Below, one piece after another: positions 11,653 through 22,446 of a stretch of 64,000 nt of DNA; within the stretch, counting starts at the first letter, position 1, and every line of letters begins with the position of its first letter. The DNA lies in assembly GCA_013398275.1 (NCBI GenBank), contig VZSE01002700.1, positions 538,899-602,898 of the forward strand. The letters run 5' to 3'. This stretch comes from Promerops cafer. Its lineage: Eukaryota; Chordata; Aves; Passeriformes; Nectariniidae. Position numbers and translations under genes: made by a program. The notes beneath the pieces are model-generated. The model worked only from the letters and a program-made list of their open reading frames with translations, made no database searches and was not told the DNA's origin.

Positions 11653-14600
11653 TCAGAGAGTAAGTAGGATTTCCCATTTCTTTCAAGCATGGTACACTTC
11701 AAAAGTCACTAATAGTTTAATGTCACTACTAGCATTAACACAAGGTTCTTGAAATTGAGACTCCTATCAAAGAAAGTATTGTATAAATGTATATGGGAAA
11801 AGAACACACAACACTATGTCCATAGAAATAACTGAGCTACCTTTCCCACAGGGTGGTATTCAACCACTTAGTAACTTACAGCATATTCTCAGCATTTAAT
11901 TAAGTAATCTTCACCACAATTGTACAATAAAAAAATCAGGTCCAAGTTGCATAAAGAATGAGCTTTTATGAGCAGTTCATCATGTGATAAAATTTTTAAC
12001 TCCTAGAATAAAACCTACAGCAGAATTCCTGGGTAAAGCAAACAAACAAATCCCATAACAGTGTTCTTACTGAGCATTTATATTACCATTTCCATGATAA
12101 TTGAAATATTAATGTCATAATAACAGTTTTAAAGCAAATCTCTGAATAGCAGACTACAGGAACATTTCTGAGAGCCTGAGAGATAATTTAGGTAAATGTA
12201 AAGAACTGTCAGTGATAAAGAGCTTAGGCGAGGAGAACATGTAATGAGTGTATGTGTATCATCGTCCATAAATAGAAGACTGTTGGACAACTAGAGATAG
12301 CTCTTAATCATCAATAACTTTTAGAGATTTTTATAAATGACATTTATTACTTTACATGAAAGTCCTTTAATTGTCTTATATTACCAGAAGCCAAATAACC
12401 CAAGATTATCTCAGTTAAAATGCAGGAACTGCCATCAAAACCACTAAGAAAATTGGAGTTTTACTCTAGGAAAGAAACATGTGAAAGATCACTGAGTGAT
12501 ATCATGCTTCTAGAGTTAGAGAAGGTCAATATCGCAGTAAACCTAGAAAATGATATAATATTTGATTTACAATTTTGGAAAAGATAGGAGTTGCAGGGAG
12601 ATGTTGACTTTTCAGCCTCACCAAAGCAAGTGTCAGAAGAGCGATGAGGACATAGATTATCTAATTTACAGCATTCTGCTCTAGCCATTAAGCTGTTAAA
12701 CAGCATTATTTCAACTAATGGAAAACCATTAAATTTTTAGGGTGTCATTTAATCTTAGAAGAGCTGATCGCTAAAGAATACTTGAGTTTCTACAGCATAT
12801 TTTTTATGGCACTTAATTAGGGATATGTCCTCAAGTAAACTCATAAAACCTATGTCTCTTCTACTTAAAGTTCCTTAGGTCATAGGCTCTTAAAGTGCTA
12901 ATAAATCTCTTCTAGTTGACATCACCTCCTGACTCTTCAAGTGAAATTTTCTTCACAAGTTATTATATTGCCTTCTTTCTTTCTGCATTAGGGGCCATCT
13001 TGTTAAATTATATGTTATCACTGTAAATCCTTTGACCTTCATGATGTTAAAGTTTATAGGGTTTCCAGTGATCAGCTATACTACAAAATGCACTTTCAAA
13101 TAATCACTTGATTGTCACTATGTCGGCTAATATGAATAATAACAATAAGCAAATAGTACAATACTTCTAAGGCTTAATTGAAATTAAATTACTGTGCAGC
13201 TTTTCAGTTTCAATAATTTCACATTGGAATTACTACTTCAGGGGAATCTTAGGAAGGATTTTTTTTTTTTTTCCAAAGAACAAAAAGTATGTAAATTCAG
13301 ATTTCTCTAGGAAGAATTAACGAATGAATAGTATAGCTGAATTGGGGCATAACACAAATTTGTAGTTATAATCTTTCAAAGGAAGAATTTCCTATCTCTA
13401 CTTTAAGTTCATTTATCTCAAGAGTTAATGATAACATTAAGGTAGAACAGAATGAAGAACAGCCTTTTAGAAAAAATAGAGAAGAATTTCAGCATAGATG
13501 CAATCGGTAGATACTGTAAATAACTATACATGTGTTAAATACATAATCAGGGTTTTAAAAGATAAATTGTATAGGCAAAATAAATACATTTAAAAAGCAG
13601 AGTACTAGAGAATAGATCCCTAGAACCATGTTTGACTGAGGTAACTTTCTGGCTATAATCAAATATGTCAGTTTTATGTTATATAGGTGTCAACAGTAGA
13701 TGTATGTATGAATAGAATTCAGTATGAATTCTATTCAGTATGAATAGAATTTCTTTTCTTGCAAGAAAATCCTGTCAGAGCTCAGAGGAGCAAAATAGTG
13801 TAAGCCTCCTGAAGTGATCTGCATGTCATGCTGCATGTTTATTGGAGATTTGTTTGCTGATGCAGAAATTAGAGTCTCCAGCATCTAAAGGAAAGTAGTA
13901 TTATCTGTACTATCCCCTCTTTATTCATATGGTCGGCTCTAATAAATTACATTTTAAGAGATAATTTGGTCTAAATGCCTTTTTCACTGGCATCATAATG
14001 AACCAGCACCTCTGGTAGATAAAGGTACTTGGTGCATTTTATTTACCCTGTCAAAAGGAAGCCACTAAGTAGAAACCTATTAAAGATAAAATAAAGCTTT
14101 TACTTACAACATTTACTTTAATATTCAAAAATGTGGAAATATTCTCTTTGTTTTCCTTTCACTTCCTTCTTTGCATCCCTTTTGTATTCAAAGCTTCTAA
14201 TCATAGAACATAACAGGAAATTTAACAAGATCTGATTCTCTTATACAAAAAGGCAAATATTTCAGTTTACACAATCTGAGAAAAAAATTACTGTAGTTAT
14301 ACTCATTTTTCCCAGTATGAGAAAATTGATCCTTTTACAGAAAATATGACAGCATTTCAGAAAGATGAAATCATTAAGTCTATATAGGTGAATGGCAGTG
14401 TATCTGTGATATTTGGCCTCAGTTGGTGAAAATATCAACTTATTTCTATGAATTTACAGAAATATTTATTTTCAAGTTGTAAAACAAATGAAAATTACAG
14501 TTATTTTATACCCACAATGACAAATTGTTCTCATTGTTCCTTTTAAATGGAATCTGCTTTGATAGAGCAAGTTTCCCTGAGGACTTGCTCATATATGTAA

Positions 14601-15354
14601 AATCTTAAATGGTACAGGACCCAGATATAAAAAACTCAATTTAAAACTTGCACTCTTACTCTTTGACCCATTCAAGTATACTGAAGCTCTCTTAATAATT
14701 TCCTGAAAAACAAGTATGTAATGAGATTTTACATATGCCTGCCTTTGACTTGGGAAACTTTTTTCTCCCTTGTTTTCAACTATAAAGACACTGGAATTAC
14801 CCTTTTCCACTATTTTTCCCATCCTCAAAATCTTATAACCAACAACAACATATACATTATTTGCAAAACTAAGAATTTATTATTTTTGTAATATAAATTA
14901 AACAGTCTAACCAAAGAATTATTTTTACTGTAAATATGGTTGTTACAGAGGAAAAAAAGAAAACATTACTGAAAAAAATAGTTGTAGTAGTTAAAACGGT
15001 ATGCACTTTCCGGTATGTACAAGCTGGTGTTATGATCCTCACTTCATTATTTCCATTCATCCTAATTCTGAAACTTCACTTTTCCTAATGAAGATAAAGG
15101 GTCAGTTGCAACAATTCATCAGTGTCCAGAGACTTCACCAGGAGGATATACAATGAACTTTTCTAAATTGTAGATATCTAAATATGATATACTCTCCTTA
15201 TACTAAATAGAGATAAATTGGTAATTTCAAAACATATTTCTGAGGGGAAAAAAACCTGCTTTGTCATCCTTTCATCAGGGTATCATTCATCTGATATATT
15301 GCTGTCTGAAGTTGATAATTTCTCTCAAATTAACAGTGAAGATAAAGTGGTCAT
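11653..15354. other. AT-rich unique-looking sequence, no gene seen
   Basis: No transposon or coding match recognised in 3.7 kb. Contains a T14 run (13259-13272) and a compact quasi-palindrome at 13710-13751, listed separately. Frames at 12461-12706, 14589-14828 and 14869-15060 (minus) are chance-length. Confidence 0.5.
13710..13751. repeat. Three-part quasi-palindrome GAATAGAATTC
   Basis: GAATAGAATTC (13710-13720), spacer AGTAT, its exact reverse complement GAATTCTATTC (13726-13736), spacer AGTAT, then GAATAGAATT (13742-13751). The direct-inverted-direct layout with identical spacers is what replication template switching leaves behind. Confidence 0.85.
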
Positions 15355-15725
15355 ATCAGATAAGGATGTCTAGGTTTAAAAACTCCTGTCCCTCCACCTC
15401 TCTTCACAGACCAAGTGTTCTGGTCCCAGCCAAGCTGGTGACTCTGCCCTAAGCTAGCCAATGACATTGCCAGGTCCAGGGAGAAGGTGTGTGTCTTCAT
15501 TTCTAAAGAGAGAACTCTGAATTTGTTATTTCTGCATTTCATGATGTTCCATCTGGTACACTTCACCTGACAATCAGGATGGTAATACCCTGAATGGCAT
15601 TACTGCCTTCTGGCATAGCAACTTTATCCCACCAGTTTGGTGGGATCATCTGAGAACCTGATGACAGCAAACTGTATCATCTTGAAGTCATTCATAAAGA
15701 GGTTAAACAGGACCACAAAGAAATC
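15355..15725 (-). mobile_element. CR1 LINE fragment, reverse-transcriptase end, diverged
   Basis: On the minus strand, 15725-15640 reads VLFNLFMNDFK..., then SDDPTKLVG, equivalent to the CR1 block ...LFNLFINDL... through ADDTKLGG. The catalytic FADD-like motif is decayed to FSDD. After a frame break (about 15566 onward) a 71-residue open stretch has WN-IMKCRNNKFRVL, parallel to the W...LMKFN-KCKVL motif that follows in CR1. No 3' end is present. Strongly diverged and inactive. Confidence 0.68.
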
Positions 15726-16447
15726 CAGTGTGCATATTCATTCTATGTATGCATTTTCAGGAAGTATATTTGAAAAGCCATGAGAAGTCCCTTGTGACTG
15801 GGAGAAAAGAAAAAGTCACTCCTATTTTTTAAAAGGGAAGAAAGGAAAACCCGAGGAACTGGTGAGCCTTATCGATGTGCCTGTGAACATCATGGAGCAG
15901 ATCCTCATGGAAGCAATGTTAAGATGTCAACAAGTGAGGTTGCTCAACTAATGGTTAGTCACAGGAACTCAAAATTGTCACCAGACTTTTCCTCAAAATA
16001 TAAAGATTTGATGCTCAAAATATAATGAAAATATATCTACACAACTGTGAGATCAAGACGTTCATTATTTCTCATGAAGCATTCAGCATCAGGTCTCACT
16101 AAAAGAATAGGGCTTAGGATATAATGTGTCTACTGGTACTCAGGTCAGAAACCTGAAATTGTGACTGCCTAACTGCATTACTGAAAAAAAAAAAAAAAGA
16201 ATCAAATAACCATGGATTCTCTTGACGTCTCTGTATTTTCATCCATATGTAATAAATATTAAAATTAACAGTCCCCACACTCTAGTATTTTCAGATTGCT
16301 AATGCCAATAAATCATCTTAGGACAAGTGTAATTTTAATTTCAGAAATATGTTCCCATGAGCTAATTTTTAATTGATATGAGATGCCAAATAAACCTAGG
16401 AAACAGCATTTCCTTTAAAAGAAGTTTTGACAAAAAAGAAAATATAT

Positions 16448-17045
16448 TGAACTACAAAATTTGAGATTGGAAGGGACCTGTTGAGATCATATAGGAAGGG
16501 GCCTATTGACATCATCCAGCCCTGTTAAAGCAGTTAGCTACAACAGGTTACCCAGAAAAACATCCAGTCTGGTTTTGACTGTCTTACCACATGGAGAATC
16601 TACAACCCCTGGGCAGCCTCTTCCTGTGTTTGAGAATACTAATTGCAAAAAATTCTCTTTAAATTAGATGAATTATTATATTCTTTAATTTCTATCATTT
16701 TCTGTTATCCTATTGGTGGGCACCAGTGGGAAAAATCTGGTTCTCTCATCTTCATTATCTCCGATTTTGTCATACACCTTGACAAAATCTGTTGTGTCCC
16801 ACCCTCCCTTCCCCCCTCCCCCCACAAAGCCTTCTTTGTTCCAAGCTGAACAGGACCAGATCCCTGTCATCCCTCAAATGAAAGGCGTTGCAGTCCCTTC
16901 ATCACCTTTGCTGCAGTCACTCTATTAAGTTCTGTGTTGTACTAGGGAGCCCAGAACTCAACACATCATTCCAGATGTAGTCAAGTAAATTAACACCTCC
17001 TTCAGTCTGATGGAAACAGGCTCTTCCTAATACTGCCCCAATGGA
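16448..17045 (-). mobile_element. CR1 LINE fragment, 3' untranslated region and last ORF2 part
   Basis: The CR1 3' end appears as ATTGGAAGGGACCTGTTGAG (about 16466). It is followed, in minus-strand order, by AGCTACAACAGGTTACCCAG, a CCATGGGAAA-type block around GGGCACCAGTGGGAAAAATC, CAAGCTGAACAGGACCAGAT, a GGAGCCCAGAACTCAACACA block near 16947 and CTCTTCCTAATACTGCCCCA near 17022. All fit the order of CR1 terminal sequence. A C-rich tract at 16798-16823 lies inside. No intact coding frame. Confidence 0.8.
16798..16823 (-). other. G-quadruplex-capable tract (G runs on minus strand)
   Basis: The plus strand reads CCC-A-CCC-T-CCC-TT-C6-T-C6. The minus strand therefore has five G runs of at least three, separated by one or two bases. 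This satisfies the usual G3+N1-7 quadruplex rule with very short loops, and lies within a CR1 remnant. Confidence 0.75.
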
Positions 17046-17640
17046 AGAGAAGCAGAGAGTAACATTGAAGAGGGATAGAAAAGCCTTAATAAACTTCCCA
17101 TAATGTTCCAAATAGAAACGCTGGCATGCAGTAGACCTCTGAAGGTGAGGAGACAGGTCAACAGATGGGGGCCATCATTTTTCACAGCAGGGTCTCCTAC
17201 CAATGTAACTATAACCTGTAAAGGTTTTGGCTCTTGAAACCTCAGAGGCAATCCGCACAGTCTCTATCTCTCTGATGCTGCAGTCTGCTGACTTCAGGAG
17301 TTCTTTTGCTTGCCAGCCTGGCTCCCTAAGAATCATGCACCTTTTACAGGTTAGAATAGGATCTGCACCAGCTAAGCAAAAGGCCTGCAGTTTGAGCATT
17401 GCAGAGATGCATCCTCCTTCTGAAGCTCCATAAAGGTCAAAGAATCCAACCACCTAGGGACAGTTGCTCCATCAGTACATGTGGACTGTGCCTTTACCAG
17501 ACTCTGCCTGAAAGAGAAAGTTTATCAATCCTTCCTTCACATACTGCTGCCCAAACCACCAGCTTCAGGGGTGGTGAAATTGAGAGGAGGCTATCCTTAT
17601 CCTTAGCCTCCAATAGCAGGAATATTTAATAGCTAAGTTT
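17046..17640. other. Unclassified GC-richer block next to CR1
   Basis: Base composition is clearly richer in G+C than the flanks, and both strands have overlapping frames of 60-92 codons (for example minus 17453-17175). I do not recognise a protein or repeat family. The left edge coincides with the 5' truncation of the CR1 copy. It could be ERV internal sequence or an undescribed repeat; only a library search would tell. Confidence 0.35.
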
Positions 17641-19021
17641 TAATACTTTAATACTTAACATATAAATTTAGAAGAGAAAACCTAGAGACAGAAGGTAATT
17701 TGACAACAAATTAGGTAACAGTTTTGCTGAGCAAGATGTATCTTCAGTTCAGTTTTGGATAACATGATAAGAAATTAGAAATAAAGAAATTATTTCCCTT
17801 TCTTAGGTCTTTTTGTTGGACAGTATTCTAAATCTGGCATTGAATAAATAAAAAAAAAAAAAAAGCAAACAGCCATTGTAGTCAGTAAAGAAACACTGTA
17901 CTCAGCCACCTGTTTATTTTGACACTTCTGTGACTTTTAAAATACACAACTTACACTATATCTAGTGCAATTTATAAGCTTTAGCAATATTTCAACTATA
18001 CAAACAGAATATGGGACCTATTTAATGTTGGTTTTCATTTATTTTTCTGTTATATAACTCCACTTCTCCACTGATGTGATTCTGATGAAGGAACCACTAA
18101 CCTCATGAAGAACTTTTTGCATCAACTTCAATTAGCTAAGATCTAAACCAAGCTTAACTGTAAGAATTATTTCAGTGACAGATCATTATTGGTAAGATTA
18201 ATGTTTGATCATCATAAATTTTATTTCATCCTACTTATATTTTTAAATGTATATTTCATACCTTCATGTTTGCTTAGATACTTATAAGTCATGGTTTATT
18301 TAATCTGAGTACAGGTGAGATGAATCACTGAAGGGAACCTGGGCAATTCCAAATTTACACATTTCCATGTGAACAGCTACATTTGCTTGTATAAATCTCA
18401 TCCATATGGCATGCCTAGCTTTATTTCATTTTCCATTGAAATCATTTTAGATTACAGTAGCTGTTTAAACAGTTGAAATTTATTGGTTTAATGGGCACTT
18501 CGGGGAACATACTGGAAGTAGATTAATGTGTTAGACAGCAGGAGTTTAGGCATAGATAAGGGAAGGCCTGAACTAGAGAGCAGAAAGCACTAGAAAATGG
18601 AGAGAGAGATGGAAATAAGAAATGTAAAACACTTTCATATTGAAGAGCATGCTGCGTTTTCAGATTACTTGGGCTGAATAATAAAGACAGGTCTGCAAAA
18701 TGATACTTTGTATTTTAAAGTAGAAGACCTCTTCTGGGAGAGGAAACCCCTGGAATGTGAATGTTATAGATGTCATCATGTATAGTCATTCAGTTATGAA
18801 GTCAATCTGTGTCTAAGCTACTGTCTTCCTTCAAAAACACAGCCAGATAACTTAAGTTCTATTAATGTAATTGATAGAGTTCTGGATTAAAATACAGATT
18901 TACAGAGACAAGGTGGTGACAAACTAGTAACTTCACCATGCACATAAAAATGTAAGAGAGAATCATGTCAGTATTCTACACATCTCCTTCTTATGGTATT
19001 GAGACTATTTTGGAGGAATAG
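17641..19021. other. AT-rich sequence, no gene seen
   Basis: Contains an A15 run (17850-17864). No recognised transposon, exon or RNA gene before the duplicated segment begins at 19022. Confidence 0.5.
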
Positions 19022-19838
19022 CAAACTTTAAGCAATTCTCAATAATACCAAATAAGTGAATGATGTAAAACTGCTTCACTATTTGCCCCAGTTTTCTGTT
19101 TGCTTCCAGTTTCATCCAGTCAGTACTGAATGTGCCTGCTTTATCAAGAAGTGTATCTAATCCATCTTGCTGCCTTTATAAATGGTCTTTACCATAGGGC
19201 CTCAGGGGAAAAAATACAAGAAAAAAAAAGTTTTATATCTGTAGCCATAACCAAATCAAATTATAATAGGTGGCAGCATCTTTACCTAGGTACACGAGAG
19301 AGTTTTTATCTGTACTAGAGGTAAATTAAAGAAAATGCAGTTTGAATGGTATACTGAGGATAACTCTGGTTGCAATATGTGTTTCTATTTTACCTTATAT
19401 CTCCACCTACTTCTTCTGTTGTCTAACAGACACAGATTAACCCTGAGAAACATACTGATATTGGGAAAAATAATGACCTTTCCGTGGGACCTTCTATGGT
19501 AGATTAGTTATTTTGGATATTAGGTGTGCAAGAGTTAATAATCCAAAACTAAGTGAAGCTCTTTTGAGCTTTCTTCATACCCTGTGTTGCAAAAGAAGCA
19601 GTTTTGGGAGCTGATTCTGATAGCAAATTTTAAGAGCAGAGCCACCTCCTGCCGCTGCTCTGGCCTGTGACCTGTCCTGTGTGGCCACTGGACCCAGCTC
19701 ACTGTGCAAGAACCCAGTCTGTGCTCAGGCTGAAAGAGGAGCTGCTGCGCTCCTGTTTGCAGGTTCAGCCAGCAGCAAAGCTGTGCTCATGCCCCAGAGA
19801 GACACACATAAGCCCAGACAGGCCTGTCCCTTCCTCTT

Positions 19839-19839
19839 N
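19839..19839. other. Single undetermined base (N), probable collapsed gap
   Basis: An N interrupts the sequence after AGCCCAGACAGG...CTCTT (19811-19838). That same 28-base stretch recurs at 19946-19973 after 106 other bases. The corresponding place in copy 2 (about 21885) is continuous, without N or insertion. Confidence 0.95.
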
Positions 19840-19973
19840 AAGACACAATCACACAGGGCACACAGGCACAGCCTGTCACACAGGCAGCCACAGGCTAGGG
19901 GTTACCTTTAACAGCACCACATTTTCATGAGTCACACCAGGCGTGAGCCCAGACAGGCCTGTCCCTTCCTCTT
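19839..19973 (+). repeat. 135-base insertion in copy 1 relative to copy 2
   Basis: Consists of the N, 106 bases of CA-rich sequence not present in copy 2, and a second copy of the 28-base stretch ending CCCTTCCTCTT. Either a real minisatellite-type length difference between haplotypes, or a misplaced contig end at the gap. Confidence 0.8.
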
Positions 19974-20447
19974 GGGCTGACAGAAGAAAGAGGTTACGAG
20001 TGCAGTGCATGTGTGCACTCTCCAGGTTCAGAAGTACATGCACATTCATGGATGCCCTGAGCACTGTGATGGCCAGTCTTCCTGCCTGGCACCCCTGCCT
20101 GGATCCCATTTCCTCTTACCACACAGTCCTGACTCACCAGCAGGTCCAGCTGCTTGCAAACACACAGCACTAACACACTCATAGGTCTCCATTAAATACC
20201 CAGCACAGATCCTGCCCACCTCCTTATCCCTTCCCAAACCTGGGAACCCTAATTGCTGGCTGGTCCAGCTTGGAGTTTGCTAGTGAATCCCACAGCACCT
20301 CCCACAGGCATCTGGCTTGAGGAAGGCACAAACACTCGCATCCTCCAAAACAAGGCATATGGGCTATGACCTGTAGTCCCACTGTAGCCACAGTTGCTGA
20401 GCCCATCACTTGCCTCCCTCTCCCTCGTTTCTTCAGTGGCTTTTCCT

Positions 20448-20534
20448 GGCTGTGGCTGGGATAAAGTTAATTTTCTCTATTTCAGCAGTGTACCAGATGC
20501 TAAGAAGAAAATGAACTCTATCCCAGCCAAAACC
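20448..20534. repeat. Imperfect inverted repeat made of ERV LTR 5' ends
   Basis: Left arm 20448-20478 contains TGGCTGGGATAAAGTTAATT. Right arm 20503-20534 is, read in reverse complement, TTGGCTGGGATAGAGTTCAT. Both match the first ~30 bases of the solo LTRs in this window. The 24-base loop continues the minus-oriented LTR end (GTACCAGATGCTAAG). The fragment ends ACCAGAACA at 20540. Repeated in copy 2 at 22360-22446. Confidence 0.8.
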
Positions 20535-20939
20535 AGAACAATGGCTCTGGGAACAAACATTATTCTTCCTACACCAGTCAACTCAAAGAACCCAATTGGC
20601 TCCAGTAGCTGATGCCACAGGCAAGGAGCCCAGTCTGACTCCAGGAGCTGGTACCCTGTCCACTCGTGCTGGTCCCCTCAGTAGCTGGCACCAAGTCCCT
20701 GCAGCATTCACACACACGCGGTGTGGATTGTGATAGTATGCAGGCACAGGGTTAAGATTTAATAAGAAAATAGGAGAAGACAGGACAAACTGGTGATCAA
20801 GTGCAGAGCATGGTCAGATAAGTGCACTAGCCAGCTCTGTTTAACATATTTTCTGCCTAGTCTTCCTTTGTTTCTCCCTTCTCTCCTTTCCTCTGCACAT
20901 TGCATGTTCATACCAATGCCTTCCAACATCCTCAACTCT

Positions 20940-20940
20940 N
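20940..20940. other. Single N at the junction of the two copies
   Basis: Left flank ...CATCCTCAACTCT equals the end of copy 2 (22839-22851). Right flank CAAACTTTAAGCAATT equals the start of copy 1 (19022). The N thus marks the exact copy boundary. Confidence 0.95.
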
Positions 20941-21565
20941 CAAACTTTAAGCAATTCTCAATAATACCAAATAAGTGAATGATGTAAAACTGCTTCACTA
21001 TTTGCCCCAGTTTTCTGTTTGCTTCCAGTTTCATCCAGTCAGTACTGAATGTGCCTGCTTTATCAAGAAGTGTATCTAATCCATCTTGCTGCCTTTATAA
21101 ATGGTCTTTACCATAGGGCCTCAGGGGAAAAAATACAAGAAAAAAAAAGTTTTATATCTGTAGCCATAACCAAATCAAATTATAATAGGTGGCAGCATCT
21201 TTACCTAGGTACACGAGAGAGTTTTTATCTGTACTAGAGGTAAATTAAAGAAAATGCAGTTTGAATGGTATACTGAGGATAACTCTGGTTGCAATATGTG
21301 TTTCTATTTTACCTTATATCTCCACCTACTTCTTCTGTTGTCTAACAGACACAGATTAACCCTGAGAAACATACTGATATTGGGAAAAATAATGACCTTT
21401 CCGTGGGACCTTCTATGGTAGATTAGTTATTTTGGATATTAGGTGTGCAAGAGTTAATAATCCAAAACTAAGTGAAGCTCTTTTGAGCTTTCTTCATACC
21501 CTGTGTTGCAAAAGAAGCAGTTTTGGGAGCTGATTCTGATAGCAAATTTTAAGAGCAGAGCCACC

Positions 21566-21820
21566 TCCTGCCGCTGCTCTGGCCTGTGACCTGTCCTGTG
21601 TGGCCACTGGACCCAGCTCACTGTGCAAGAACCCAGTCTGTGCTCAGGCTGAAAGAGGAGCTGCTGCGCTCCTGTTTGCAGGTTCAGCCAGCNTCCTGCC
21701 GCTGCTCTGGCCTGTGACCTGTCCTGTGTGGCCACTGGACCCAGCTCACTGTGCAAGAACCCAGTCTGTGCTCAGGCTGAAAGAGGAGCTGCTGCGCTCC
21801 TGTTTGCAGGTTCAGCCAGC
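21566..21820 (+). repeat. 127-base re-duplication around an N (21693)
   Basis: 21566-21692 (TCCTGCCGCTGCTCTGG...GGTTCAGCCAGC) is repeated as 21694-21820, with only the N between. Copy 1 has this stretch once (19647-19773). This is the pattern expected when two overlapping contig ends are joined without merging the overlap. Confidence 0.92.
21693..21693. other. Single N inside copy 2
   Basis: Separates the two 127-base copies described above. Interpreted as a collapsed or negative-size gap. Confidence 0.95.
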
Positions 21821-22359
21821 AGCAAAGCTGTGCTCATGCCCCAGAGAGACACACATAAGCCCAGACAGGCCTGTCCCTTCCTCTTGGGCTGACAGAAGAA
21901 AGAGGTTACGAGTGCAGTGCATGTGTGCACTCTCCAGGTTCAGAAGTACATGCACATTCATGGATGCCCTGAGCACTGTGATGGCCAGTCTTCCTGCCTG
22001 GCACCCCTGCCTGGATCCCATTTCCTCTTACCACACAGTCCTGACTCACCAGCAGGTCCAGCTGCTTGCAAACACACAGCACTAACACACTCATAGGTCT
22101 CCATTAAATACCCAGCACAGATCCTGCCCACCTCCTTATCCCTTCCCAAACCTGGGAACCCTAATTGCTGGCTGGTCCAGCTTGGAGTTTGCTAGTGAAT
22201 CCCACAGCACCTCCCACAGGCATCTGGCTTGAGGAAGGCACAAACACTCGCATCCTCCAAAACAAGGCATATGGGCTATGACCTGTAGTCCCACTGTAGC
22301 CACAGTTGCTGAGCCCATCACTTGCCTCCCTCTCCCTCATTTCTTCAGTGGCTTTTCCT

Positions 22360-22446
22360 GGCTGTGGCTGGGATAAAGTTAATTTTCTTTATTTCAGCAG
22401 TGTACCAGATGCTAAGAAGAAAATGAACTCTATCCCAGCCAAAACC
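22360..22446. repeat. Second copy of the LTR-end inverted repeat
   Basis: Equivalent of 20448-20534, shifted by 1912, with the T at 22389 in place of C at 20477. Confidence 0.78.

Larger units (their letters stand above)
19637..20780. other. GC-richer, repeat-like block inside copy 1, possible LTR
   Basis: From about 19637 the composition shifts sharply to GC-rich, CA/CTG-rich sequence with frames open on several strands, and returns to AT-rich near 20780. On the minus strand the right end reads TTTTCTTATTAAATCTTAAC, an ATTAAA poly(A)-signal-like arrangement, followed by a CACACCGCGTGTGTG-like stretch. This could be the R/U5 part of an ERV LTR in minus orientation. The same block is in copy 2 at about 21556-22692. 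The family is not identified and no host gene is recognised. Confidence 0.35.
19022..20939 (+). repeat. Segment duplication, copy 1 (ends at an N)
   Basis: This stretch recurs as 20941-22851 in the same orientation. After removing one local insertion from each copy (19839-19973 here, 21693-21820 there), both are exactly 1783 bases long. They differ visibly only at 20427 (G) against 22339 (A), and at 20477 (C) against 22389 (T). Such near-identity, with an N exactly at the junction, is more typical of two haplotypes or unmerged contigs placed in series than of an old tandem duplication. Confidence 0.92.

Noticed and set aside
17175..17453. 92-codon minus frame in the GC-richer block, considered as a retroviral or host exon
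   Set aside because: No motif supports Gag, Pol or any host family, and competing frames exist on the other strand.
21600..22085. 161-codon plus-strand frame, longest in the window
   Set aside because: It spans an N and the 127-base re-duplication around it; the equivalent in copy 1 is broken into shorter frames. No domain is recognised. An assembly by-product.
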